A stretch of DNA of 64,000 nucleotides from Pseudomonadota bacterium (GCA_039196715.1 JBCCUP010000012.1:1-64000), one strand, 5' to 3'; shown: positions 1-9,310, counted from the stretch's first letter. Numbers and translations: made by a program. Notes: a model not told the origin generated them from the sequence alone.

Positions 1-112
1 CAGCAACCCGTGTACGCTTCTGGCCGGACGCGGACCGGCGCAGGCCGGACCGCTTGACCCCGTGCTGCACGCTGCGGTGCGGGGTGCCTTCTCCCCCCGA
101 CTGGAGCGCGCA

Positions 113-2947
113 ATGGCGGCGTCACCCGAGCACCCCATAGAACTGTCTCCGCATGTGTCCGACGAGGTGCGCAAGACCACGTGTTACATGTGCGCCTGTC
201 GATGCGGCGTGGAAGTCCACCTGCGCGACGGCAAGGTCCGCTACCTCCAGGGCAACCGCGATCACCCGGTGAACCAGGGCGTGCTCTGCGCCAAGGGCTC
301 AGCCGGCATCATGCAGCACTACTCACCTGCGCGGCTGAAGAAGCCGCTCAAGCGGGTGGGCGAGCGCGGCAGTGGCCAGTTCGTCGAAATCGAGTGGGAA
401 GAAGCGCTGCAGACAGCTGTGGACTGGCTCGCGCCAGTGCGCCGCGACGACCCGTCTAAACTCGCCTTCTTCACCGGACGCGACCAGTCGCAGTCGTTGA
501 CGTCCTGGTGGGCGCAGCAGTTCGGCACGCCAAATTACGCCGCGCACGGCGGTTTCTGCTCGGTCAACATGGCTGCCGCCGGCATCTACACCATGGGCGG
601 CGCGTTCTGGGAATTCGGCTCGCCGGACTGGGAGCTGACCGAATACTTCATGATCTTCGGCGTCGCCGAGGACCACGACTCGAACCCGATCAAGATCGGC
701 CTCGGCAAGCTCAAGGCGCGCGGCGCCAAGATCGTCGCCGTCAACCCCGTGCGCACCGGCTACAACGCCGTGGCTGACGAGTGGGTCGGCATCACGCCCG
801 GCACAGACGGGCTGTTCGTACTCGCACTGGTGCAGGAGCTGATCCGCGCCGGCAAGGTCGACCTGAACTACCTAATCCGCTACACCAACGCGCCGCACCT
901 CGTGGTGCACAACCAGGGCGGTGCCGACCACGGCCTGTTCGCGCGCGACGCCGATGGCCAGTGCCTGGTCGCCGACCGCCGCACGGGCGCGGTGCACGCC
1001 GCCAACGACACCGACGCCAAGCCTGCGTTGACCGGCGAGTTCGACCTGCCCGACGGTGGCAAAGCCGTGCCGGTCTTCGCTCTGATGGCAGAGCAGTACG
1101 CGGACGCGCGCTACACGCCCGAAGCGGTCTCTGCGCAGTGTGGCGTGCCGGCGGAGACGATTCGCCGAATCGCGCGCGAGCTCGCCGAAGCGGCCTTCGA
1201 GCGTGAGGTGGTGATCGAACAACCCTGGACCGATCACCTCGGCCGGCAGCACGAGCGTATGATCGGGCGTCCGGTGAGCTGCCACGCCATGCGCGGCATC
1301 TCGGCGCACGCCAACGGCTTCCAGACCTGCCGCTCGATTCACCTGTTGCAGATCCTGCTGGGCTCGGTCGAAGTGCCCGGCGGGTTCCGCTTCAAACCAC
1401 CGTACCCCAAGCCCGTCGAGGCGCACCCGACGCCGCACACGGATCACGCGCCGGGCACACCGCTCGGTGGTCCGCACCTCGGTTTCGTGCGCGGTCCGGA
1501 GAACCTGCAGATCAACGATGACGGCTCGCCGCGGCGAATCGACAAAGCGTTCAGTTGGGACGCACCGATGTCCGCGCACGGCCTGATGCACATGGTCATC
1601 AGCAACGCGGCTGCAGGTGACCCCTACCCGGTGGATGTGCTGTTCATGTACATGGCCAACATGGCCTGGAACTCGTCCATGAACACCACGGACGTCATCG
1701 ACATGCTCACGCGCAAGCGCGCGGACGGCGAGTACCAGATTCCCAAGATCATCTACTCGGACAGTTACTCCTCCGAAATGGTGTCCTTTGCGGACCTGGT
1801 GCTGCCGGACACCACCTACCTCGAACGCCACGATTGCATCTCGCTGCTCGACCGGCCGATCAGCGAACCCGACTGCGCGGCCGACGCGATCCGCTGGCCC
1901 GTGGTTGAACCGGACCGCGACGTACGGGGTTTCCAATCGGTGATCATCGACCTCGGCGCGCGGCTGGGCCTGCCGGGCTTTGTCGACGGCGACGGCAAGG
2001 CCGTGTGGCAGGACTACGCCGACTACATGATCAACCACCAGCGTCGGCCGGGTGTCGGACCGCTGGCCGGCTGGCGTGGAGAAGACGAGTCGGGCGAGGG
2101 GCGCGGCGAGCCGAACCCCGAGCAGCTTGAGCGTTACATCGAAAACGGCGGTTTCTTCACCGCGCACATCCCGGATGCGGCTCGGTACTTCAAGCCCTGG
2201 AACCAGGCCTACCAGGACTGGGCCGTGAAGATCGGGCTGTTCGACAGCCCCCAGCCCTACACTTTTCAAATCTACGTCGAGCCGCTTCGGAAATTCCAGC
2301 TTGCCGCCGAGGGCCACGGCGAGCGGCAACCACCGGATCACCTGCGTGACCGGATCGCGTCGTGTTTCACACCGCTGCCGAGCTGGTATCCGCCGTTCGA
2401 AGGCGAACGCGTCGACGAGACCGCTTTCCCGTTACATGCGATCACGCAACGGCCCGCGGCGATGTACCACAGCTGGGGCTCACAGAACGCCTGGTTGCGG
2501 CAGATCCACGGTGACAACGCGCTCTACGTGCCAGCGGAAGTCTGTGACGAGGTCGGTCTGGAGAGTGGCGATTGGGCTTGGGTCAGCTCTCACCACGGGC
2601 GCATCAAGGCACCCGTGGTGCGCATGGAGGCGGTCAACGGCAAGACCCTCTGGACCTGGAACGCCATCGGCAAGCGCCGTGGGGCCTGGGCGCTCGCCGA
2701 GGGTGCGCCCGAGACCGAACGGGGTTTTTTGCTCAACCACCTCATCGATGAACTCCTGCCCGACCAGGGCGGCCACCGGGTGGCGAACTCCGACCCCATC
2801 ACCGGGCAGGCGGCGTGGTTCGACTTGCGCGTGAACATCGAGAAAGCCGAGCCGGGCAATGAGGTCTCCGAGCCGCGCGCCGCCGCCCAGGTGTCGCCGG
2901 TCGGCATCGGGCAGGAGACGGTGCGCTACGGGGAGGAATGGACATGA
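113..2947 (+). CDS. soeA: Molybdopterin sulfite dehydrogenase catalytic subunit (SoeA-like)
   Basis: Large molybdopterin oxidoreductase of the DMSO-reductase family, about 944 aa from the chosen ATG. Near the N-terminus the residues CYMCACRCG, followed about 28 residues later by VLCAKGSAG, form the Cys set for a [4Fe-4S] cluster; the bis-MGD domains and a C-terminal molybdopterin-binding fold (MYHSWGSQNAWLRQIHG onward) follow. No Tat signal is visible, which fits cytoplasmic SoeA of the SoeABC sulfite dehydrogenase, where it oxidises sulfite to sulfate. I prefer ATG 113 because GGAG lies 6 bases upstream and homologues begin shortly before the Cys motif; an in-frame GTG at 62 gives 17 more residues. 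The gene overlaps soeB by 10 bases. A polysulfide or thiosulfate reductase is the alternative reading. Confidence 0.82.
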   Translation: MAASPEHPIELSPHVSDEVRKTTCYMCACRCGVEVHLRDGKVRYLQGNRDHPVNQGVLCAKGSAGIMQHYSPARLKKPLKRVGERGSGQFVEIEWEEALQTAVDWLAPVRRDDPSKLAFFTGRDQSQSLTSWWAQQFGTPNYAAHGGFCSVNMAAAGIYTMGGAFWEFGSPDWELTEYFMIFGVAEDHDSNPIKIGLGKLKARGAKIVAVNPVRTGYNAVADEWVGITPGTDGLFVLALVQELIRAGKVDLNYLIRYTNAPHLVVHNQGGADHGLFARDADGQCLVADRRTGAVHAANDTDAKPALTGEFDLPDGGKAVPVFALMAEQYADARYTPEAVSAQCGVPAETIRRIARELAEAAFEREVVIEQPWTDHLGRQHERMIGRPVSCHAMRGISAHANGFQTCRSIHLLQILLGSVEVPGGFRFKPPYPKPVEAHPTPHTDHAPGTPLGGPHLGFVRGPENLQINDDGSPRRIDKAFSWDAPMSAHGLMHMVISNAAAGDPYPVDVLFMYMANMAWNSSMNTTDVIDMLTRKRADGEYQIPKIIYSDSYSSEMVSFADLVLPDTTYLERHDCISLLDRPISEPDCAADAIRWPVVEPDRDVRGFQSVIIDLGARLGLPGFVDGDGKAVWQDYADYMINHQRRPGVGPLAGWRGEDESGEGRGEPNPEQLERYIENGGFFTAHIPDAARYFKPWNQAYQDWAVKIGLFDSPQPYTFQIYVEPLRKFQLAAEGHGERQPPDHLRDRIASCFTPLPSWYPPFEGERVDETAFPLHAITQRPAAMYHSWGSQNAWLRQIHGDNALYVPAEVCDEVGLESGDWAWVSSHHGRIKAPVVRMEAVNGKTLWTWNAIGKRRGAWALAEGAPETERGFLLNHLIDELLPDQGGHRVANSDPITGQAAWFDLRVNIEKAEPGNEVSEPRAAAQVSPVGIGQETVRYGEEWT

Positions 2948-3699
2948 CGATGTTGCCCGAGACCCCGAGCGTCAAGCTCGGCCTGGTCATCGACCTCGAC
3001 ACCTGTGTCGGTTGTCACGCCTGCGCGGTGAACTGCAAGTCGTGGAACACCGGCGGCTACGGTGCACCGCTGTCGGATCTCGACGCCTACGGCTCGAATC
3101 CTGACGGCAGCTGGTTGAACCGCATCCACACCTTCGAAGTCACGCCGGACGAGGGCAAAGCCCAGCTGGTGCATTTCCCGAAGAGCTGTCTGCACTGCGA
3201 CGACGCACCCTGCGTGACGGTGTGCCCGACCGGTGCGAGCTACAAACGCGCCGAAGACGGCATCGTGTTGGTCAATGAGGACCACTGCATGGGCTGTGGT
3301 CTCTGCGCCTGGGCCTGCCCCTACGGCGCACGCGAGCTCGACGGCGACGCCGGCGTGATGAAAAAGTGCACGCTCTGCGTGGACCGCATCTACAACGAGA
3401 ACCTGCCCGAAGAGGACCGCGAACCGGCCTGTGTGCGCGCCTGTCCTGCGCGCGCGAGGCACTTCGGCGACCTTGCCGACCCGAACTCGGCCGTCTCCAA
3501 ACTGGTGGCCGAGCGCGGTGGGATGGACCTGATGCCGGGGCAAGGCACCAAACCGGTCAACAAGTACCTGCCGCCGCGACCGCGACGGGAATCGAACACC
3601 GGAGCAACTGCAGCCGGCGCTGTCACCGCTGAGCGGCCACCCAACCCCGAGGGCGGTATCCTGGGGTGGCTCGATCGCGCGTTGGAATCCCTGGGGTAG
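2938..3699 (+). CDS. soeB: Iron-sulfur electron-transfer subunit (SoeB-like)
   Basis: Ferredoxin-type subunit of about 253 aa with four Cys clusters: CVGCHACAVNCK near residue 23, CLHCDDAPCVTVCP, CMGCGLCAWACPYG and CTLCVDR with a distal CVRACP. This is the four-[4Fe-4S] arrangement of DmsB/PsrB/SoeB proteins that pass electrons between the molybdenum subunit and the membrane anchor. The ATG at 2938 lies inside the last codons of soeA and has GGGGAGG just upstream; ATG 2944 is an alternative. A Pro/Gly-rich tail follows the last cluster. Confidence 0.85.
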   Translation: MDMTMLPETPSVKLGLVIDLDTCVGCHACAVNCKSWNTGGYGAPLSDLDAYGSNPDGSWLNRIHTFEVTPDEGKAQLVHFPKSCLHCDDAPCVTVCPTGASYKRAEDGIVLVNEDHCMGCGLCAWACPYGARELDGDAGVMKKCTLCVDRIYNENLPEEDREPACVRACPARARHFGDLADPNSAVSKLVAERGGMDLMPGQGTKPVNKYLPPRPRRESNTGATAAGAVTAERPPNPEGGILGWLDRALESLG

Positions 3700-3703
3700 C
3701 GCT

Positions 3704-4615
3704 ATGCATCCAGCACCGTCTCTGATCGCTTTCACGACGCTGTCCGGCGTCGGCTTCGGCTTGCTCGCCCTTGTCGGCCTGGGTGCAGGTCCGAATGCCG
3801 TCGGCTTTGGTTGGGCCGCGTGCACCGTGGCGGGTGCGCTGTGCGTCACCGGTCTGCTGTGCTCGACGTTGCATCTCGGTCGTCCGGACCGTGCATGGCG
3901 GGCCTTGAGCCAGTGGCGCAGTTCGTGGCTCTCGCGTGAGGGTGTGCTGGCGATCGCGACCTTGGCGGTCTTTGCCCTCTATGCGCTGACGTGGCTGTTC
4001 GGGACGGGGCGCAGTGCAGTACTCGGTGTACTCATGTCTTCGCTGTCCGTGGCGACGGTCTACGCGACCGGCATGATCTACGGGCAACTCAAGACTGTCC
4101 CCACCTGGAGTTGCCCTTGGACACCCTGGAAGTTCCTCGCCCTCGGTTTGTCCAGCGGCAGCCTTGTGCTGCTGGCGCTGATCGGTTTCGCGGGTGAACG
4201 CGGCATCCTGTCGACCTTCCTCGCCACCGCCGCACTCGCGTTGGCGGCCGTGGTCGTGTTCAACTGGAAATCGTCTGCGGCCAAGGCGGATCTCGCGAGC
4301 GTGGGTGCCACGCCCGAGGAGGCGACCGGGTTGGGCCATATCGGCCGTGTTCGCCTGCTGGAATCGCCACACTCTTCGCCGAACTACCTGATGAAGGAGA
4401 TGGTGTACAAGGTCGCCCGGCACCGCGCCAAGTCGCTTGCTCGGGTGGCGCTGATCGCCGGCCTGGTGGTGCCTGCCGTGCTCCTGGTGTTGGCCTTTCC
4501 GATCGGCGGCGGTTTCGTGGTGTTCGTCGCGGCGCTCTGCCATGTGGTGGGTATCCTGGCGCTGCGCTGGGCGTTCTTCGCCGAAGCCAAGCACGCGGTG
4601 TCGAGCTACTACTGA
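3704..4615 (+). CDS. soeC: Membrane anchor subunit, DmsC family (SoeC-like)
   Basis: Polytopic membrane protein of about 303 aa with roughly eight hydrophobic segments (for example FTTLSGVGFGLLALVGLGAG near the N-terminus and VALIAGLVVPAVLLVLAFPI near the C-terminus), matching the DmsC/SoeC anchor that exchanges electrons with quinone. The motif LHLGRPDRAWRA after the second helix is typical of DmsC-type anchors. It starts 4 bases after soeB, so all three genes should be one transcript. The catalytic-FeS-anchor order fits SoeABC; substrate identity is inferred. Confidence 0.82.
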   Translation: MHPAPSLIAFTTLSGVGFGLLALVGLGAGPNAVGFGWAACTVAGALCVTGLLCSTLHLGRPDRAWRALSQWRSSWLSREGVLAIATLAVFALYALTWLFGTGRSAVLGVLMSSLSVATVYATGMIYGQLKTVPTWSCPWTPWKFLALGLSSGSLVLLALIGFAGERGILSTFLATAALALAAVVVFNWKSSAAKADLASVGATPEEATGLGHIGRVRLLESPHSSPNYLMKEMVYKVARHRAKSLARVALIAGLVVPAVLLVLAFPIGGGFVVFVAALCHVVGILALRWAFFAEAKHAVSSYY

Positions 4616-4648
4616 CACCGCGCGGCGGCTGCGCCGCGCCCGGTCGCC

Positions 4649-4915
4649 TCAGGGCAGAAGCACGGTTGCCCCGAAGGGTGTGCCCGATGCGATCGCCTCG
4701 TGCGCGGCGACGGCGTCCAGCAACCGGTGCACGCGGTTCATGGCGGCGCCGATCAAGCCGTCGCCTGTCGCACGGCGTAGCCACCGACTGACGGGATGTT
4801 CGAGGCGACCCGGTCGCCCGTGTCAAAGCCGGTGAAACCGTCGTAGACGGTTTCGACAACACCGACCCCGTGATTCCCGATGACCACCGGCACGACGGGC
4901 ACGGGCCAGTCCTGC
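4649..4915 (-). pseudogene. Remnant of a zinc-free quinone oxidoreductase (MDR family)
   Basis: Minus-strand translation gives two pieces of an NADPH:quinone-oxidoreductase-like protein in different frames. The upstream piece reads VVIGNHGVGVVETVYDGFTG then FDTGDRVASNIPSVGGYAVR, the N-terminal catalytic-domain signature; it begins after an in-frame TAG and has no start codon. The downstream piece reads LLDAVAAHEAIASGTPFGAT then VLLP and a stop, the normal C-terminus of the family. The roughly 200 residues between them, including the nucleotide-binding domain, are missing and the frame shifts at the junction. It is therefore a deletion-frameshift relic lying between soeC and the SnoaL gene. 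Confidence 0.65.
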
Positions 4916-4960
4916 TACCGCGTGCCCGACGCAGGACCGAGTGCGTGAGGCACCTGCGCT

Positions 4961-6022
4961 CTACGCATCGGACAGACCCTCAGCGGCGAGGCGCACCGGC
5001 CCGCACTGGCGCGCCTGGTTGAATTCACGCAGTCGGGCGAACACGTCGACACCCAGTTGCCGCCAGGCGTCGAGGATGTCGACCATGACCCAATTCTCCC
5101 GGATCAGGCCGTTCTCGACGCGCCAGAAGTCGAGCGAACACAGTGTGATGCGTTTACCCGCGGGCGCGATACCCATCCAGCCGTCGTGGGTGACGGTCTG
5201 AATCATGTCCGGCCAGCCGGTGACCGCTGCGTAGTTCCCGTCACCGAAGAAGTGGAAGGTGATGTCGTCGTTGGCGTGGCCTCGGTCGGGCATGGCATTG
5301 AGGAACGGGATCTGGTGCCAGTTGCGAAAACCGGCGATGCCGCGGGCGGTGCCGATGCCGGCAGGCCCGTACCAGTTCATGCGCGGGTGCCAGAAGCGCG
5401 GCATCTCCATGACCTCGGGCCCACCCTCGCTCGGGTGGCGTGTCATGTGCGCGAGCATGGTCACGATGTGGTCGCACGCTGTCGTGGCGGCGTCTCGGTT
5501 CCAGGGGCCCGGCACCAGGCCGTCCTGCGTTGCCGGGCCGGGCACGCAGAATTCCCGTCCGAGGCTCGGCGCCATCGGCCAGGCCTTGGCTTGCATCATC
5601 ACCTCGGGGATATCCCACAGCGTCTGGCACTCGACCACCCGGTCGTTCTCGAAGCGGTAGAACTCGTGGAAGCGCATGTGGGTCAGGTGGCCCGTCGGCG
5701 GGATGCCGAGCCACGGAAGCACAAAGGTGCCGACGTAGTGACCGCCACACCCCACCCAGTGGCCACCGTGCTCGGTCTCGCCGGCCATGACAATCCAGTC
5801 GCGTCGCTCGAGGTCGGGCATGGCCTCGTGCAGCGGCCGGTAACACGTATCAAACAGGGCCTGCGGCCCGGTGAGGTCCCCGAAGGGGTGCGGCATGTGC
5901 ACAGTGGCATCGTCCGTGAGCAGCTGCCGCAACGCCGCTTGCACGCCGTCGACGTCGCCGTCGTACAAGGTCTGACGCAAAGGCGCGAGTCGCGCCTTGT
6001 GTGTGGTATGTATGTCAGTCAT
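4961..6022 (-). CDS. Tandem SnoaL-like (NTF2-fold) protein
   Basis: Soluble protein of about 353 aa built from two SnoaL-like/NTF2-fold halves, roughly residues 10-165 and 180-335. Each half has the pattern of a polyketide-cyclase-like protein: an aromatic-rich sheet, a HMRFHEFYRFENDRVVE-type strand in the first half and SLDFWRVENGLIRENWVMVD in the second. Members of this fold are isomerases, hydratases or ligand binders; the substrate cannot be read from sequence. The ATG at 6022 is preceded by more than 200 bases without a gene. It is convergent with soeABC and probably unrelated to it. Confidence 0.65.
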   Translation of the reverse strand: MTDIHTTHKARLAPLRQTLYDGDVDGVQAALRQLLTDDATVHMPHPFGDLTGPQALFDTCYRPLHEAMPDLERRDWIVMAGETEHGGHWVGCGGHYVGTFVLPWLGIPPTGHLTHMRFHEFYRFENDRVVECQTLWDIPEVMMQAKAWPMAPSLGREFCVPGPATQDGLVPGPWNRDAATTACDHIVTMLAHMTRHPSEGGPEVMEMPRFWHPRMNWYGPAGIGTARGIAGFRNWHQIPFLNAMPDRGHANDDITFHFFGDGNYAAVTGWPDMIQTVTHDGWMGIAPAGKRITLCSLDFWRVENGLIRENWVMVDILDAWRQLGVDVFARLREFNQARQCGPVRLAAEGLSDA

Positions 6023-6269
6023 GAGCGCTTCAGGTCGCCCTGTCGCGGGGCGGGTCGGTGGATTGGCGGCGCTATGATCGCACGCATGCCTGTGCGTCAG
6101 TACGATACGCGGAAGTCAACCGGCGTGGCCGGCTACCGCGGCCCACGTGTGATCCACTTCGATTCGGCGTGGTAGCAGCGCTCGCCTCTGAACGACACAC
6201 CAGGCCACGGGTTGGTACACGCGTCACGCCACAAGCGCCCCCGGATGGGCCGAACACACAGGACAGAAC

Positions 6270-7550
6270 ATGTACGATCTGATTGTGAGAAACGCCACGC
6301 TCACCACAGGCGAGACCGGGGTCGACATCGCCTGTCGAGACGGCAGGATCATCGCTGTCGAAGCCGGGATACCTGCAACTGGGACAGAGGTGATCGATGC
6401 CAAGGGATACCTTGTGTCGCCGCCTTTTGTCGATCCGCACTTTCACATGGATGCAACCTTGTCACTCGGGACGCCCAGGGTGAACGTCTCGGGTACCTTG
6501 CTGGAGGGGATCGCGCTCTGGGGTGAACTCAAGCAGCTGCAATCCGTGGACGACATCATCGAGCGTGCGATGCGGTACTGCGAGTTGGCTGTCGCCAAGG
6601 GCATTGGGTGCATACGCAGTCACGTTGATACGTGCGACGACGCACTCAAGGGGGTGCAAGCGTTGCTCGAGGTGCGCGATCGATTGCGCGATTGCATCGA
6701 CCTGCAGTTGGTCGCCTTTCCGCAGGACGGTTTGTTGCGGGATCCCACTGCGATGCGCAACACCGTTCGGGCGTTGGACATGGGGGTCGACGTGGTCGGC
6801 GGTATCCCGCACTTCGAACGTACGCAGGCAGACGGCGCCGAGAGCGTGCGACTGGCCTGTGAGCTTGCGGCTGAGCGCGGCCTGATGGTCGACCTCCACT
6901 GTGACGAGAGTGACGACCCACACAGCCGTCACGTCGAGACCCTCGCGTACCAGAGCCAGCGTCTGGGGCTGCAGGGTCGCGTGGCTGGCTCGCACCTCAC
7001 CTCGATGCACTCGATGGACAACTACTATGTGTCGAAGCTGATTCCGTTGATCGCAGAGGCAGGTGTGAGTGTCATCCCCAATCCGGCGATCAATATCATG
7101 TTGCAAGGGCGGCATGACAGCTACCCCAAGCGGCGTGGATTGACGCGTGTACGCGAACTGCGAGACGCAGGTATTACAGTCGGTTTCGGCTCGGATTGCG
7201 TCATGGATCCCTGGTACTCGCTCGGCCGGGCAGACATGCTGGATATTGCGTTCATGGGACTGCACGTCGCTCAGCTGTCCAGTCTGGCTGACATGGCATG
7301 GTGCTTTGATGCCGTTACAACCGAATCTGCACGGATCATGGGCCTTCAGGGCTACGGACTCGAGAAGGGCTGTTACGCCGATTTTGTTCTCCTGCAGGCG
7401 CGAGACAAGATTCAAGCGGTCCGGCTTCGTGCGCACCGTCTTGCGGTGGTTCGACGCGGTAAGGTGATCTCGACATCGCCTGAGATCACGCATGCGCTTG
7501 GCGTGTTGTCGACCAACCTGCTGAATGAAGCGGGCTCCATCGGCCAGTGA
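6270..7550 (+). CDS. Cytosine deaminase-like amidohydrolase
   Basis: Metal-dependent hydrolase of about 426 aa resembling CodA. The metal and active-site motifs are in CodA order: HFHMD, a HVDT element, HCDESDD, SHLTSMHSMD, and GSDCVMDPWYSLG, which corresponds to the aspartate region of CodA. CodA hydrolyses cytosine to uracil and ammonia, while relatives act on isoguanine, creatinine-type or other ring amides, so the true substrate is open. There is no cytosine permease next door. The downstream cyclase-family gene begins 134 bases later on the same strand and could share a catabolic role. Confidence 0.75.
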   Translation: MYDLIVRNATLTTGETGVDIACRDGRIIAVEAGIPATGTEVIDAKGYLVSPPFVDPHFHMDATLSLGTPRVNVSGTLLEGIALWGELKQLQSVDDIIERAMRYCELAVAKGIGCIRSHVDTCDDALKGVQALLEVRDRLRDCIDLQLVAFPQDGLLRDPTAMRNTVRALDMGVDVVGGIPHFERTQADGAESVRLACELAAERGLMVDLHCDESDDPHSRHVETLAYQSQRLGLQGRVAGSHLTSMHSMDNYYVSKLIPLIAEAGVSVIPNPAINIMLQGRHDSYPKRRGLTRVRELRDAGITVGFGSDCVMDPWYSLGRADMLDIAFMGLHVAQLSSLADMAWCFDAVTTESARIMGLQGYGLEKGCYADFVLLQARDKIQAVRLRAHRLAVVRRGKVISTSPEITHALGVLSTNLLNEAGSIGQ

Positions 7551-7684
7551 GTGTCGGGTGCGACGATCAACGGCATGTTGTCCGCTGGCAGCGGGCTGGG
7601 ATAGCATAAAAGTCGTGTGAACCTACCTCGACCAACCGTGTTCCCGCAGCTGTGGGTCCGCGCTGACCTCCGGAGAAAGTCGCC

Positions 7685-8506
7685 ATGTGTCACCCCATCA
7701 TCATGGAATACGTCAAAGGCAAAGCGCTCAGTCGGCGTGAGCTGTTCCGCGGCACAGCCGCTGCCGGCGCCGCCATCGTGGCCTCGTCGGCCATGGCGCC
7801 ACGACCGGTTCTCGCCCAGGCGGCCAGTCGGGTGGTCGACATGACGCACACTCTCACCCACGACTTCCCGACCTACTTTGGCGAACAACAGTTTTTCGAC
7901 GAAGACGTCTTCACGTACGCCGAGAACAGCTTCAACTTGAAGATGTTGCAGGTGAACGAACACACAGGCACCCACATTGACGCCCCGTTGCATTTCACGG
8001 ACGGTGGCACATCGATCGACGAAGTCCCGGTGGAATCGCTTGTGTGTCCACTGGCCATCATCGATATCCGCGAAAAGGCGGCAGCGAATGCAGACGCCCA
8101 GGTAACGCCTGACGATCTGAAAGCGTGGATTGCCCAGCATGGTCCTATCCCGCCGGGCGCGTGCGTGGCGCAAAATGCCGGTTGGCAGTCGCGACTGGGT
8201 ACACCCGGGTTCAGAAACGCCGATGACGAGGGCAAGATGCACTTCCCAGCGTTTCACGTCGAGGCGGTCAAGATGCTGCTCGAAGAGGCCGAGGTGGCAG
8301 GCATCGCAGTGGACACCTTGTCAATTGACTACGGGCTCTCGGCGGATTTCATTACCCACTACACGTGGTTGCCTGCAAACCGCTGGGCTGTCGAGAACAT
8401 GGCCAACCTCGACCAATTGCCCGCGACCGGCGCCACCTTGATTGTGGGTGCGCCCAAGCACGCAGGCGGTACGGGTGGCCCTTGCCGGTTGATTGCCCTG
8501 GTTTGA
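7685..8506 (+). CDS. Tat-exported cyclase-family hydrolase
   Basis: Protein of about 273 aa in the cyclase/kynurenine-formamidase-like family. The N-terminus carries a twin-arginine signal (SRRELFRGTAAAGAAIVASS, then a cleavage-like VLAQAA), so it should act in the periplasm. The family metal motif HTGTHIDAPLHF is intact near residue 98 and a second conserved segment SIDYGLS sits later. Such enzymes hydrolyse amide or lactone bonds (formylkynurenine, isatin); the substrate here is unknown. GGAGA lies about 9 bases before ATG 7685. It follows the CodA-like gene on the same strand. Confidence 0.72.
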   Translation: MCHPIIMEYVKGKALSRRELFRGTAAAGAAIVASSAMAPRPVLAQAASRVVDMTHTLTHDFPTYFGEQQFFDEDVFTYAENSFNLKMLQVNEHTGTHIDAPLHFTDGGTSIDEVPVESLVCPLAIIDIREKAAANADAQVTPDDLKAWIAQHGPIPPGACVAQNAGWQSRLGTPGFRNADDEGKMHFPAFHVEAVKMLLEEAEVAGIAVDTLSIDYGLSADFITHYTWLPANRWAVENMANLDQLPATGATLIVGAPKHAGGTGGPCRLIALV

Positions 8507-8821
8507 GCCCAACGCGAGCCGATTCGGCTTCAGCTACGGGCTCAGATTGCCGCGTCGGTGTGCTGTGCTCCGCAGAGGGGTTGGTATCGCGGCGGGCACG
8601 GCTCCGGCGTGAGGGTGATTGAGGACAGTGAAACACCGGGGCGGCGTGCCGGTGACACGTCTGCCACGAGGAGCTCGGTGGTTGGTGCCGCGCTTGCGAG
8701 TACCGCCTGCCCGACGTGGTCTTGCGCACGGCGGACGTGAGACACTGCTGCAGGGCTGACGTGAGGCCACTGGCTTGCGTACACAAGACGTGGCCACGGT
8801 GGCGCGACGTCGCCCGTCTTG
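8507..8821. other. Intergenic stretch without a recognisable gene
   Basis: About 315 bases between the convergent ends of the cyclase-family gene and hisI. The open frames here overlap each other, are rich in Arg, Ser and Pro and match nothing I recognise. A short perfect inverted repeat (AGCCGA/TCGGCT) lies just after the cyclase stop, without a following T run. I see no RNA gene. Confidence 0.4.
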
Positions 8822-9295
8822 TCAGAGTCGGGTGGGATTCGGTGCGTCGCCGTAAACGGACTCGGGATCGAACGTCTTCGCCTGTTCAATGAACGTCAGC
8901 GGCTGACCCGCGTCGGGCCCAAAAGGCACGGAGCGGTAGAAACACGAACGGTTCCCGACGTGGCAGGACGCACCGGAGCCCGCCACGTCGACGCGCAGCA
9001 AAAGCGCATCCTGGTCGTCATCCACCCGTGCTTCTACGACCGTCTGTACGAGGCCGGATGTCGCGCCTTTTCGCCACAGCGTTTGTCTCGAGCGGCTGTA
9101 GTAGTGCGCCTCCCCAGAGCGCAGTGTCAGCGCCAAGGCGTCGGCGTTCATCCAGCCCAGCATCAGCACCTCGCCTGTCTGTGCATCGGTGGTGACGCAA
9201 GGCATCAACCCGTCGTTGCCAAACTTCGGCGCCAGCGCGTTGCCCTCTTCGACTTGATGCACGGAGAGCCTGTCCTGCAAAAGATCGTGTGCCAT
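8822..9295 (-). CDS. hisI: Phosphoribosyl-AMP cyclohydrolase, zinc-sparing paralogue type
   Basis: HisI-family enzyme that opens the purine ring of phosphoribosyl-AMP in histidine synthesis. From ATG 9295 (GGAGGT 4-9 bases upstream; a TTG at 9310 is an alternative) it is about 157 aa. The family block [14 protein letters not shown] keeps two zinc cysteines (C111, C118). The canonical DCDxD motif, whose Cys is the third zinc ligand and whose Asp residues bind magnesium, is here D92-D93-D94-Q95-D96, so the Cys is replaced by Asp. A two-residue insertion precedes C111. There are no other histidine genes nearby, and a Zur-type palindrome lies 16 bases upstream. Together these indicate the Zur-controlled HisI2 backup rather than the housekeeping enzyme. 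Confidence 0.85.
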   Translation of the reverse strand: MAHDLLQDRLSVHQVEEGNALAPKFGNDGLMPCVTTDAQTGEVLMLGWMNADALALTLRSGEAHYYSRSRQTLWRKGATSGLVQTVVEARVDDDQDALLLRVDVAGSGASCHVGNRSCFYRSVPFGPDAGQPLTFIEQAKTFDPESVYGDAPNPTRL

Positions 9296-9310
9296 CTGCA
9301 CCTCCGACAA

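Noticed and set aside
1-61. Possible C-terminal end of an upstream gene (open from base 1 to a TGA at 55-57).
   Set aside because: Only 18 codons are visible, another frame is also open, and no motif supports either.
62-112. Earlier GTG start for soeA at 62.
   Set aside because: The extension is unlike homologue N-termini, and ATG 113 has a good ribosome binding site.
872-2341. 489-codon open frame on the minus strand within soeA.
   Set aside because: High-GC antisense shadow; rich in Arg, Val and His with no domain, and soeA has clear motifs in the other strand.
5057-6175. 372-codon plus-strand frame opposite the SnoaL-like gene.
   Set aside because: Antisense shadow; the minus strand encodes a coherent double SnoaL-like protein.
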